The notes under the pieces are model-generated. The model was not told where the DNA came from. It searched no databases and saw only the letters and a program-made list of their open reading frames with translations. Shown piece after piece: positions 18,710 to 26,441 of a stretch of 64,000 bases of DNA (positions are counted from its first letter, which is position 1; every line of letters starts with the position of its first letter). Location of the stretch: positions 369,181 to 433,180 of the forward strand of contig JAJEIE010000019.1 in the NCBI GenBank assembly GCA_022827625.1, in the 5' to 3' direction. This stretch comes from Candidatus Poribacteria bacterium. GTDB lineage: Bacteria > Poribacteria > WGA-4E > WGA-3G. The position numbers and the translations under genes were made by a program.

Positions 18710-18724
18710 GGAAAAGCACCTTAC

Positions 18725-19813
18725 CTAAGCCCACGCCTCCCGTAAAAGCCGCAGCCAGTTGCCATGCATAATGGCAGCAATATCGTCGTCATTATAGCCG
18801 CGGGCATCCAACAAGGCGGGTATCTTCTGTAAGTCGGCAATCGTATCCAAATCGCTCGGAGACTGTTCACGTCCATAGCCGCCGTCTAAATCTGTCCCAA
18901 TCGCAGCGTGACGGGTGTTGCCAGCGAGTTGGCAGACATAATCGATATGATCAACGACGTTGTTCAAGGTAACCTTGTCATTCGGCGTTTCACCGGTAAT
19001 CCAGCCGGGTTGAAGCATCCATGCATCAAAAGCAGCACCAATAACCCCATCTCGCTCAAAAATCGCACGCAATTGTGCGTCGCTGAATTGGCGTTGATGC
19101 GGAACCAATGCGCGACAGTTGTTATGACTGGCAAGGACTAATCCGTTGTAGTGCTCCAATGACTGCCAGAACGCCTGATCGGAGGAGTGCGTGAGATCGA
19201 GAACAACACCTAAACGTTCCATTTCAGCGAGCAAAGGACGACCCAGTTCGGTGAGTCCGATTTCCGTGCCTGTTCCACCGGCGTAGCGTCCGGGACCGTA
19301 GTGTGTCAATCCGAGCAGCCGTAACCCGCCATCAACCCATTCTTCTAATTGCGTCGGCGTCAGAATCGGGTCGGCACCTTCCATACTAATCACGAATCCC
19401 AACGGAGGCGTGTTATCGTAGTCGTTTGCGTCGCCTATCGCTGTGCTCTCCCACCTCTGCCAAGCGTTGATGTGTCTGTCTAAGTTTTCGGTGTTTGTGA
19501 TGATACGGACGTATTTGATTGTTTCTAAGGCGCGGTAGTAAGCGAGTTGTCCTTGGGCAATGCCGTAGGATTGGGCAGGCGTGGCGTAATCGGAGTGAGG
19601 AGAAGGGCTACCCGTGGAGCGGGCAAAGAGCGTAACAAAACTCAGAGCAATACGTCCCTGGCGCATCTCCGGAAGCGCGACGGTGCCTTGGGTGCGTCCT
19701 TTACCGGAGACACGCGCTTCTTGGGTACGGATTGTATACGCCGAACTCAGCAAGTCCCGATTGCCTTGCAAGGCATTCATTGACAAATCAAGGTGTGCAT
19801 CAATAATGAGCAT
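18725..19813 (-). CDS. membrane dipeptidase (M19 renal dipeptidase family)
   Basis: A 362-residue zinc peptidase of family M19, which cleaves dipeptides, including D-amino-acid ones in bacteria. The metal motif DAHLDLS (residues 4-10) contains the HxD pair, a bridging Glu lies in SMEGADPI (about 148), and further ligands are in DLTHSSDQAFWQ and LASHNNCRAL (about 205-235). It has no signal peptide, so despite the family name it is probably cytosolic here. AAGGAA lies 8 nt before the ATG. It is 46 bp downstream of the sulfatase and upstream of the lipoprotein gene in a leftward run. Confidence 0.9.
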   Translation of the reverse strand: MLIIDAHLDLSMNALQGNRDLLSSAYTIRTQEARVSGKGRTQGTVALPEMRQGRIALSFVTLFARSTGSPSPHSDYATPAQSYGIAQGQLAYYRALETIKYVRIITNTENLDRHINAWQRWESTAIGDANDYDNTPPLGFVISMEGADPILTPTQLEEWVDGGLRLLGLTHYGPGRYAGGTGTEIGLTELGRPLLAEMERLGVVLDLTHSSDQAFWQSLEHYNGLVLASHNNCRALVPHQRQFSDAQLRAIFERDGVIGAAFDAWMLQPGWITGETPNDKVTLNNVVDHIDYVCQLAGNTRHAAIGTDLDGGYGREQSPSDLDTIADLQKIPALLDARGYNDDDIAAIMHGNWLRLLREAWA

Positions 19814-19859
19814 AAAACATTCCTTTCTGATGTGTTAAGGATTGGGGCAAAAAATCGCG

Positions 19860-21359
19860 TCAATCGCTGTCTGGGTACGCAGCGAAATGTGCTTGCGGCG
19901 TTCCGTTCTGATAATCGCCATCACACGCATTGAGCATCCACCCACTGAGCCGGGTAACGATGTCAGGATAATCTGCTGAAACGTCGTTTTCCTCACGGTA
20001 GTCGTTGACGAGATGATATAACTGGAAAGTGTCCGCGCTATTAATATATCGTAATTTCCAACCGTCTGACGTTACCAGTGCTGGACCCAGTCGAGAGGCA
20101 TATACAATCCATTCGTGGGTTTCTTGAGCATCGGGTTGTTCAAGGAGTGTCGGTAAGAACGAAATACCATCTTTGGCTTCAGGCAATTCTACGCCGATAC
20201 AGTCAGCAAGGGTCGGCATCAGGTCATAGTTCGCAAGGATGTGGTTTGACACACTATCAGGGGCAATTGTTCCGGGGAACCGGACGATATAAGGAATCCG
20301 GGTCCCGCCTTCCCAACTTGAAAATTTCAAGCCTCCCATACCGTCGTTTCCATTGAACACATCGCCACCCGTCTCCGAATAGAATTTCGTTGTAATCTCA
20401 TCAAACGGTTCACCCTCCAAATTCTGTCTCCGACCAGAGGTGCGTCCTTCCTGCAGGTAATATACTTCGTGACCATTGTCAGAACAGAGGACAATCATCG
20501 TGCGGTCGTCAATTCCGAGTCGTTTGAGTTCATCCAAAATGATCCCAACAGTCTCATCTAACTTTAGAATCATAGAGGCGTATTCTTTCTCATAAGTTGT
20601 TAATGCTGAAACATTTTTCACTGCCGGATGGATGTCAGGGATAGCAATCGGCCCGTGCGGTAGTTGGGATGGATGATAGAGGAAGAAGGGTTTATCACAA
20701 TAGGTGCGAAGAAACTCGATGATTTTTTCGTTGAAAATGTCTTGAGAGTATACCGCTTTCCCTTCTCGGTTTCTGCGGCGCGCCATATTTTCCTCGGACT
20801 CCCAGTTCAGGTTCACCGCGCAATCGGCGTGTGTATTCCCTTGGATGGGTGTGGGCTGCCCATTTTCAAAGAGAAAAGGCGGATAAAAACCGTGGCAACG
20901 CTGATGGTCATAGTAGCCGTAGTGATACTGCCAACCGTGCCGACGGATGCGCTCCCCGGTTGTGGCAAAACCCCATTCGAGTTTTCCGATTTGTCCTGTG
21001 GTATAACCGGCGTGTTCCGCAATTTGTGCCAAGAAAACATCGTCTGGACCGGCTTGGAGACCGGTGGTATGAAGCAGTTCCGTAACTTGATCCAAGGTCA
21101 TCTCACCCGCACTTAACCTGTGGTAGAGTCCGCCTTGGGTATATGTCCATGTTCCCTCGTGGCAATCGTGGAGACCTGTCAGCATACTCGCTCGCGATGG
21201 CGCGCAAAAAGCACACCCATAAGCGTGGTTAAACTTCATGCCTTCATTCGCGAGGCGATCGATATTCGGTGTCTCAAAATGTTGCTGTCCATAGCAGCTG
21301 AGCATACCGCGTCCGAGATCGTCTGCGAAGATGAGAATGACATTCGGGTTGTTAGTCAT
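19860..21359 (-). CDS. sulfatase with canonical Cys-type active site
   Basis: A 499-residue arylsulfatase-family enzyme. The formylglycine signature CAPSRASMLTG is intact, with C52 to be oxidised to formylglycine by a maturase not in this window. D13 and D14 in FADDLG, and the CSDNGHE stretch near residue 313, supply the metal site. No signal peptide is seen. Substrates of such enzymes in marine bacteria are sulfated glycans or choline-sulfate-like esters; which one is not decidable. Compare the gene at 59061-60455, which lacks this signature. The spacer upstream contains an inverted repeat (21385-21552). Confidence 0.9.
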   Translation of the reverse strand: MTNNPNVILIFADDLGRGMLSCYGQQHFETPNIDRLANEGMKFNHAYGCAFCAPSRASMLTGLHDCHEGTWTYTQGGLYHRLSAGEMTLDQVTELLHTTGLQAGPDDVFLAQIAEHAGYTTGQIGKLEWGFATTGERIRRHGWQYHYGYYDHQRCHGFYPPFLFENGQPTPIQGNTHADCAVNLNWESEENMARRRNREGKAVYSQDIFNEKIIEFLRTYCDKPFFLYHPSQLPHGPIAIPDIHPAVKNVSALTTYEKEYASMILKLDETVGIILDELKRLGIDDRTMIVLCSDNGHEVYYLQEGRTSGRRQNLEGEPFDEITTKFYSETGGDVFNGNDGMGGLKFSSWEGGTRIPYIVRFPGTIAPDSVSNHILANYDLMPTLADCIGVELPEAKDGISFLPTLLEQPDAQETHEWIVYASRLGPALVTSDGWKLRYINSADTFQLYHLVNDYREENDVSADYPDIVTRLSGWMLNACDGDYQNGTPQAHFAAYPDSD

Positions 21360-21384
21360 AAGTCTCTCACGTTAAAGGTAGATT

Positions 21385-21552
21385 GTTTGTAGTAGGGCAA
21401 TTCATTGCCCGTTCTTACTCACAAGAATCTACTGCGCTTCCTTTCGCTGTTCAGGCGTTTGCTTACGATAATCGGTTCATATCTCAGCGTTTTGGCAAGG
21501 TACAACGCACCTAAAAGTACCATAACGGGCAATAAATTGCCCTACTACAAAC
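21385..21552. repeat. MITE/BIME-like inverted repeat element (GTAG...CTAC)
   Basis: Arms 21385-21413 and 21524-21552 are inverted copies over about 29 bp with very few mismatches. The left arm includes GTAGTAGGGCAATTCATTG and the right ends CCCTACTACAAAC. Each arm also folds on itself (GGGCAAT/ATTGCCC). The 168-bp unit fills the gap between the sulfatase and aldehyde-dehydrogenase genes and encodes nothing recognisable. Confidence 0.65.
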
Positions 21553-21578
21553 GCATTATTCTCTCATACTTCATTATA

Positions 21579-22985
21579 TTACCCATGCTGAAACGCACGC
21601 TGCCGATAGAGGTGTTCAAATAGGTTCCCTTCATGTGGACTGTCCCAAGAAATTTGATTCGTCGGAATCGTACCTAAATTCAACCGATCAATAAGCGGTG
21701 TAGCCACAAGATCGCGTCTGAGTGATGCGTCTTCCGTAATCGCGGTGGCAACCAGCGTCGCTCCCATAGTTTCAACTAATTCTGTTGATGACACCTCTAC
21801 AACACTCACGAACGGAAACGGGAATTCCGTGTTCGCTAACGGGTGTTCCGCATCCTCACACCAGATAACAGTCGGTCTGAGGAAAGTGCAGCCATCTAAC
21901 TCGACGACACGATCACCCGTTGTCAATTCCGTTGCCCCGGGTTCTTTGAGGTGACGGTCAATGAGTGATGAGATACCGTGTGCAGCTTTCGGGTTTGCCC
22001 ACGCTGCGATGCCTGCCTCTGGATCATCCAGCGGTTTCGGTTCGTTACGCCCCAAGCGTTCAGCCAACGCTTCAGCGATTTCGCGTCCGTGTGCCGTTAC
22101 CCACACACCAGAGGCGTTAATACAGGATCTGCCCCCGTTCTTAGCAACCGATTCCACAATGAGATCAAGGTACTGCTCCCAATTGTTCTGTTCGTTTTCG
22201 TGGATGATAATTTTGCTGCGTCCCGGTCCATGAATCTCAACACGGGGTGTGTTCACCCACGGTGCGACTGTGGCTCCACCGCCGAAAAGCATAGAACGTC
22301 CGCATCGGGCAAGGATCTCGTTGGCACCTGAATAATCGGTTGGATAGAAACTGAACGCTTCTACAGGCGCACCTGCCGCGATAAACGCTTGTGCGATACG
22401 ATACGGTGTCCACGGCTCCTCGCGCCCCGGTTTTAAAACGAGTGGGACTTTCAAAGGAATCGCTGGCACCCACAACGAATGCACACCCGGCGAGTTGCTC
22501 GGTAACACCGCACCTAAAGCGTTGGTCTCACAGACGTAACTTAACGTCCGTCCGTTTTGGGTCCCCCAACCTGTATCAAGGACTCGTAAATCCAAGCCGC
22601 GCGTGAGTCCGTCTAAGACTGTATCTATGTTTTCCAAGACCCCTTGAATTTTGAGCAGATTCTGTTGACAAAGTGCTTCAGGCAAACCCGTTGTCCCAGA
22701 GACCTGTTGGATATAGTCTGTCGGGGATTGTTCAGTACCGTCAAGTGGCAGCGTCGCCGTTGTGAAAAGGCGCGCTGCCCCCTTGCAAATAGCGATCAAT
22801 TCAGCGACAGAATGTTGTCCAAGTGCCTCTTTTTGGAGAGCGATGTCAACGAGATCCTTCGCTATCAATCCACGGTTGGCTTGACTCACCTCGACTAAAG
22901 GTTCGCCTGTTTTGATATGCGACACGCGAACAGTGTTCAAACTTCTGTAAGAACGTCCAGCGCGTAAAATTGGAATGTGTATCAT
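21579..22985 (-). CDS. aldehyde dehydrogenase-superfamily protein
   Basis: A 468-residue ALDH-fold protein. The nucleotide-binding stretch ALGAVLPSNSPGVHSLWVPAIPLKVPLVLKPG (about residues 162-193) resembles the ALDH Rossmann region and the LuxC-type acyl-CoA reductases. The likely catalytic Cys is in NGGRSCINASGV (about 285-296). Its N-terminus differs from that of classical ALDHs, so the substrate may be an acyl-CoA or acyl-phosphate; this is inference. It lies 121 bp downstream of the SMP-30-like gene, across a heptamer-repeat spacer, in a leftward run. No clear ribosome site precedes the ATG. Confidence 0.75.
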   Translation of the reverse strand: MIHIPILRAGRSYRSLNTVRVSHIKTGEPLVEVSQANRGLIAKDLVDIALQKEALGQHSVAELIAICKGAARLFTTATLPLDGTEQSPTDYIQQVSGTTGLPEALCQQNLLKIQGVLENIDTVLDGLTRGLDLRVLDTGWGTQNGRTLSYVCETNALGAVLPSNSPGVHSLWVPAIPLKVPLVLKPGREEPWTPYRIAQAFIAAGAPVEAFSFYPTDYSGANEILARCGRSMLFGGGATVAPWVNTPRVEIHGPGRSKIIIHENEQNNWEQYLDLIVESVAKNGGRSCINASGVWVTAHGREIAEALAERLGRNEPKPLDDPEAGIAAWANPKAAHGISSLIDRHLKEPGATELTTGDRVVELDGCTFLRPTVIWCEDAEHPLANTEFPFPFVSVVEVSSTELVETMGATLVATAITEDASLRRDLVATPLIDRLNLGTIPTNQISWDSPHEGNLFEHLYRQRAFQHG

Positions 22986-23003
22986 CTTAATAGTTTTCGG
23001 TTC

Positions 23004-23103
23004 GCCTGCTGCGCAGGCTTTCAGTTATCAGTTATCAGTTATAATAGGGTTTTGTTAAACGAAAACTTCTTAACTGAAAACCAATAACTAACAACTAATA
23101 ACC
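23004..23103. repeat. heptanucleotide repeats around a GC hairpin
   Basis: A perfect hairpin GCCTGC-TGC-GCAGGC (23004-23018) is followed by three exact CAGTTAT copies (23022-23042) and, after 38 bp, by degenerate 7-mers of the CTAATAA type (23081-23103). It lies between the SMP-30-like and aldehyde-dehydrogenase genes. Confidence 0.7.
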
Positions 23104-23106
23104 ATT

Positions 23107-23802
23107 TCACCATGTAATCTTCGCTATCCACCCGGAGGACGCATCGCAGTAGAGGAAATCGTCACCATAGATGGATAATCCGTGCGGTTCAGGACAATCT
23201 TCGGGAACCTCGATCACATCAAGCGGTGAGCCGTCATCAAGGTCAAGTTTGACGATGACTCTGTCAGAGGTATGCGTTGACCAGAGTCCGTCTTCAACGC
23301 GAATCATGCCGTGTCCGCGTCCATGAGGCAACGGGAGCGTTTTCTGCACAGACCAATCCGAAATTCTCACCTTATGTGTGACCTGATTCTTGAGGGTTTG
23401 GACCCAGATATGTCCTTCATCGTAATTGTCGTATTCGATCCCGTGTGTGCCGCCGCCGTCGGGTATCGGGTAGCGTCCGAGGGTTTCACCGGTTTCAGGA
23501 TCGACTTTGAAAACCTCACCTGTCTCAGCATCTGTATCTCGGACGGGACGCCACCGTTCGCCAGTTCCATTTGCAGCTAACCAGAGCGCACCGTCTCCGT
23601 ACGTCATTCCGCTTGTGTTGGAGGATTCGCTTGGAATGTCGCGGATGAGTTTCGGCACGGTATAGTCCTCATCTGCTGTGATTTCAACCAATGCGACTCT
23701 GTCGGTGATCTGATCGACGATCCACAAACCGTCATCCGTAACTTGTAAACCGTTCGGCACGGAATAGGGTGACCGGAAGACTTTTTCAATTTTCGTTATC
23801 AT
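23107..23802 (-). CDS. SMP-30/NHL-like beta-propeller protein
   Basis: A 231-residue propeller protein of the SMP-30/gluconolactonase or NHL type. Repeated segments such as VPNGLQVTDDGLWIVDQITDRVALVE and EPHGLSIYGDDFLYCDASSGWIAKI are blade-like. It lacks a signal peptide. Family members are lactonases or binding propellers; the metal ligands needed for a lactonase cannot be confirmed by eye. AAAGGAG is 10 nt before the ATG. The gene starts 15 bp downstream of the end of the selenoprotein-N-like gene. Confidence 0.72.
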   Translation of the reverse strand: MITKIEKVFRSPYSVPNGLQVTDDGLWIVDQITDRVALVEITADEDYTVPKLIRDIPSESSNTSGMTYGDGALWLAANGTGERWRPVRDTDAETGEVFKVDPETGETLGRYPIPDGGGTHGIEYDNYDEGHIWVQTLKNQVTHKVRISDWSVQKTLPLPHGRGHGMIRVEDGLWSTHTSDRVIVKLDLDDGSPLDVIEVPEDCPEPHGLSIYGDDFLYCDASSGWIAKITW

Positions 23803-23817
23803 AATTCAGACTCCTTT

Positions 23818-24981
23818 TCAGTGTCTATCTACTTGTGCTAAAGATGACTTTAGCCACTTTAAATATTCGGATCTCCGTTCACTACGAGGAAAAGACTTGG
23901 TAAACGCATTCGTTGGTAAATGTTGAATAAACTCCAATTTCGGTGTCAGAATCAGAGGATCAACCGGATAAACAAAATGTTCTTGGAGTTTCGTAGCCAA
24001 GGTAGAGGCGGCAATTCCTTTCGCACCATCTTGGATTTCAGGCAATCCCCTTAGTAAAACCCAAGTGTTCACAAAATGCACATTGAGCAACTTGATAACT
24101 TTCGATGAGGAGAGCGGACCCGCCCTCAAAATTTTGCCCGTCCCTCAGCATGACTCATCATCAAGTGCCCCGAATAAAACTAACGCGTGGATCGGACGAT
24201 TTGTTTCTTTCGCGAGTTTAACCGTATCTTCAATCGGTGTCCACTCAATTTCAGCAAACTTGTAGAATGCAGTCGCTAACTTTTTGCAGGCTTCTTCTTC
24301 AGTAATGGCTGTTTTCCACACGATCTTGTGTGTAGATGTACGACTTGATAAGGTAGAGAGTTCCATACGAGGAATAAAAGCCATGTCTGCTGCTCTGAAC
24401 GCGTTAACATCTACATTGCTGTTACGAGATGGAAGAGCCAGAGAAAACGCAACAACTACCCCTTCCTTTCGATCCAGCACCAGTCGCCCCGCAAATTGAG
24501 CTGGTAACAAACGTACACCCGACGCGTCCAACACGAATTGGGCATGAATTCGGAAGACGATCTCGGCGTAATTGGGCGAAATTGCCCGTAAACACGCTTT
24601 TGACCCTTCAGATCTATGTGTTCTGCGGGAAAAGATGGTGATCTCCGTTGTTGCCCCAGGGTGAAACTGACAGAGGAAAGGGAGAATCCCTTTCGGGTCA
24701 AGTTCCCAAATATCCCCCACATTAGCAGTCGAAGGCGGCAGAAAAACTTGAAAGTCTGTTGTGCTGTAGTTCTTTAGTGGATACGCAGGTTTGGGATTGA
24801 ATAGTTCTAATGCCTGCTCCCACCTCATATCCACTGATTCTGGCAACCGTGTTTTGAACCTATCGAACTGTTCTTGTGTTGGCTGATGCAAGTTGTACGT
24901 AGCATCTGCGATTGGCTGCCAATGTGCTTGGACTTGCACACTCGCTGTACTGCTAAGAACATTACTAAAGTCCACTATCAC
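23818..24981 (-). CDS. selenoprotein N (SELENON) homologue with in-frame UGA
   Basis: Read with UGA as selenocysteine, this is a 387-residue protein. The frame runs from GTG at 24981 through TGA at 24147-24145 (Sec279) to the stop at 23818. Around the UGA it reads VLFGALDDESC-U-GTGKILR, matching the SCUG redox motif and flanks of animal selenoprotein N. The similarity extends upstream (FAGRLVLDRK, SRNSNVDVNAF, FIPRMEL, AFYKFAEIEWTPIEDTVKLAK) and downstream (LLNVHFVNTWVL). Without recoding it would be split into two meaningless pieces in the same frame. AGGAG lies 10 nt before the GTG. A downstream stem of TGAGG with CCTCA can be drawn. Its role is unknown; animal SELENON is an ER redox protein linked to calcium handling. 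No sel genes are in the window. Confidence 0.88.
24106..24147 (-). promoter_or_regulatory. candidate bacterial SECIS stem-loop
   Basis: On the minus strand, TGAGG (24147-24143, starting at the UGA) can pair with CCTCA (24110-24106), and CGG (24140-24138) with CCG (24117-24115), enclosing a loop that contains CAAAATTTTG. Bacterial SECIS elements sit just downstream of the UGA, as here. The fold was drawn by eye and is not the only one possible. Confidence 0.4.
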
Positions 24982-25022
24982 CTTATTTGGTCTCCTGTTT
25001 GTTAGAATGATTTAGTAAATTC

Positions 25023-25343
25023 CTATAATTTCTGGAGGTCTTCTATCTCGTAATACCTACCTGCTCTGAAATTCTCAAGTGCTTTTTCAGCAAAACGATC
25101 CAATCTCCCTGCCTTAGCATCTTCCTCAATCTGCTTATCCCACGCCTCTTCTTCAGCTTCTAAGGTTTCATGAAGTGCTTTCTCAAGGGTTTTTAGCAAT
25201 TCTTCTGGCGTATTTTCTTTACATTTCACCTCAGGAACTTCTGGTATCCACCCTACCCATGCAGCTCCATTTTTTTTTATGTGAGCGGTATAAGTTTCTT
25301 CATATATGGGGTCTTGTATTTTGACCGTTTTAATTTCTGCCAT
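25023..25343 (-). CDS. HicB-like (UPF0150) protein
   Basis: A 106-residue protein whose first 65 residues look like the HicB/UPF0150 fold (TYTAHIKKNGAAWVGWIPEVPEVKCKENTPEELLKTLEKALHETLE), common in type II antitoxins. The C-terminal 40 residues are charged and helical and contain no recognisable DNA-binding domain. No HicA-type toxin gene lies beside it, so it may be a solitary or differently paired antitoxin. AAAGGAG is 6 nt before the ATG. It lies between the adenylate-forming enzyme and the selenoprotein-N-like gene, with gaps of 24 and 41 bp. Confidence 0.65.
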   Translation of the reverse strand: MAEIKTVKIQDPIYEETYTAHIKKNGAAWVGWIPEVPEVKCKENTPEELLKTLEKALHETLEAEEEAWDKQIEEDAKAGRLDRFAEKALENFRAGRYYEIEDLQKL

Positions 25344-25367
25344 TTTATCTCCTTTGATTAAGGGGGC

Positions 25368-26441
25368 TTAGTAAACTCCCACAACGACACTCTCTTGAAG
25401 TTCGGTGAGTAAACGGAGATTTTCGACACCGTCCCACGGGTATTCTGGAATCGGTTCAGCGCGTTCGGCTTCGTCGCGTTCCAGAAAACGGGGCATGAAG
25501 AATTCTTTCGTCAGCGTCGTGAGCATAACGCGACCGGTTTCGCCATAATCGACAGGTGCCTCTGGATCGTCTGGGTTGACAAGCTCAATGACCGCGCGCG
25601 GTTGTGGCGGATAATAGATAATCGCATAGTTATCCGCCGGATCAAACGGTTTGCAAGTCGCTAACCCCATCAAAGTGTTGCCGTATGTCGGGATAAAGTC
25701 AACACCCGGTACGAGTTCCTCACGCGCAAAGCGGTGAAACTGTGCGTCCATTTCTGTGCCGCCACAAAAAATACCTTTGATACCCGCCTTTGGCAAGGAA
25801 ATCTTTTCGCAGAGTGCCTCCAGCAGCTTCGGGGTTGTGAAGAGACACTGAACGTTTTCGTGGGCACGTAACACGTTGAGTGCCTGCGATATGACATGGT
25901 TTTTATAAGCGTCCAGCTCCTCGTTTTTTCCGTAACGCACGAGCTGGTTCACCCAACGCGGATCGAGATCTACGTGGAAACAGATACCGCCACGATGCTG
26001 TGCCAGATGCTCAACAGCGAGGCGTAAACGCCTCGGACCCGTTGGACCCAACATCAGCCAATCGCTACCCGGCGGAAAACCTTCGTCGGACAGTGTTTTA
26101 CTGAACAGTTCATAGTCAATGTGAAAATCGCGAATGCTAATCCGAGACTTCGGGACACCCGTCGAGCCGCCTGTTTCAAAGACGTAAATCGGCTCGTTGG
26201 CGTAAGCCTTTGGCACCCAGCGGCGCACCGGTCCGCCCCGAAGCCATTCATCTTGGAAATGCCCAAGACACTTGAGATCGGCGTATCCACCGATCTCTTT
26301 TCTGGGATTAAAGTCGAGGTTCTCTGCGAATTCCAACCAGAAGGGAGATCCGGTCTTTGGGCTGAAGTGCCATTTGACAATCTCCCGGACGTGTGCATCG
26401 AGTGCTTTTTGGGCTTCAGCAATTTTTCGGGAAAGGTTCAT
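25368..26441 (-). CDS. short adenylate-forming (PaaK-like) enzyme
   Basis: A 357-residue member of the ANL superfamily. The AMP-binding loop FETGGSTGVPKSR is at about residues 90-102 and the IPTYGNTLMGLA motif near 245. It is about 60-80 residues shorter than PaaK-type ligases and stops soon after the TGRVMLTTL region, so the small C-terminal lid domain that carries out CoA transfer is missing or much reduced. It may only adenylate its substrate or hand it to another protein. It overlaps the upstream PQQ-propeller gene by 4 nt, so translation is probably coupled. There is no sign of a frameshift at its end. Confidence 0.72.
   Translation of the reverse strand: MNLSRKIAEAQKALDAHVREIVKWHFSPKTGSPFWLEFAENLDFNPRKEIGGYADLKCLGHFQDEWLRGGPVRRWVPKAYANEPIYVFETGGSTGVPKSRISIRDFHIDYELFSKTLSDEGFPPGSDWLMLGPTGPRRLRLAVEHLAQHRGGICFHVDLDPRWVNQLVRYGKNEELDAYKNHVISQALNVLRAHENVQCLFTTPKLLEALCEKISLPKAGIKGIFCGGTEMDAQFHRFAREELVPGVDFIPTYGNTLMGLATCKPFDPADNYAIIYYPPQPRAVIELVNPDDPEAPVDYGETGRVMLTTLTKEFFMPRFLERDEAERAEPIPEYPWDGVENLRLLTELQESVVVGVY

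Noticed and set aside
20664..21116. 150-residue frame opposite the sulfatase gene
   Set aside because: It overlaps conserved sulfatase coding sequence fully and has no independent support.
23818..24129. Separate 103-residue gene after the UGA, starting at the ATG at 24129
   Set aside because: The frame is open without interruption from the UGA, the text continues the selenoprotein N homology, and there is no ribosome site before that ATG.
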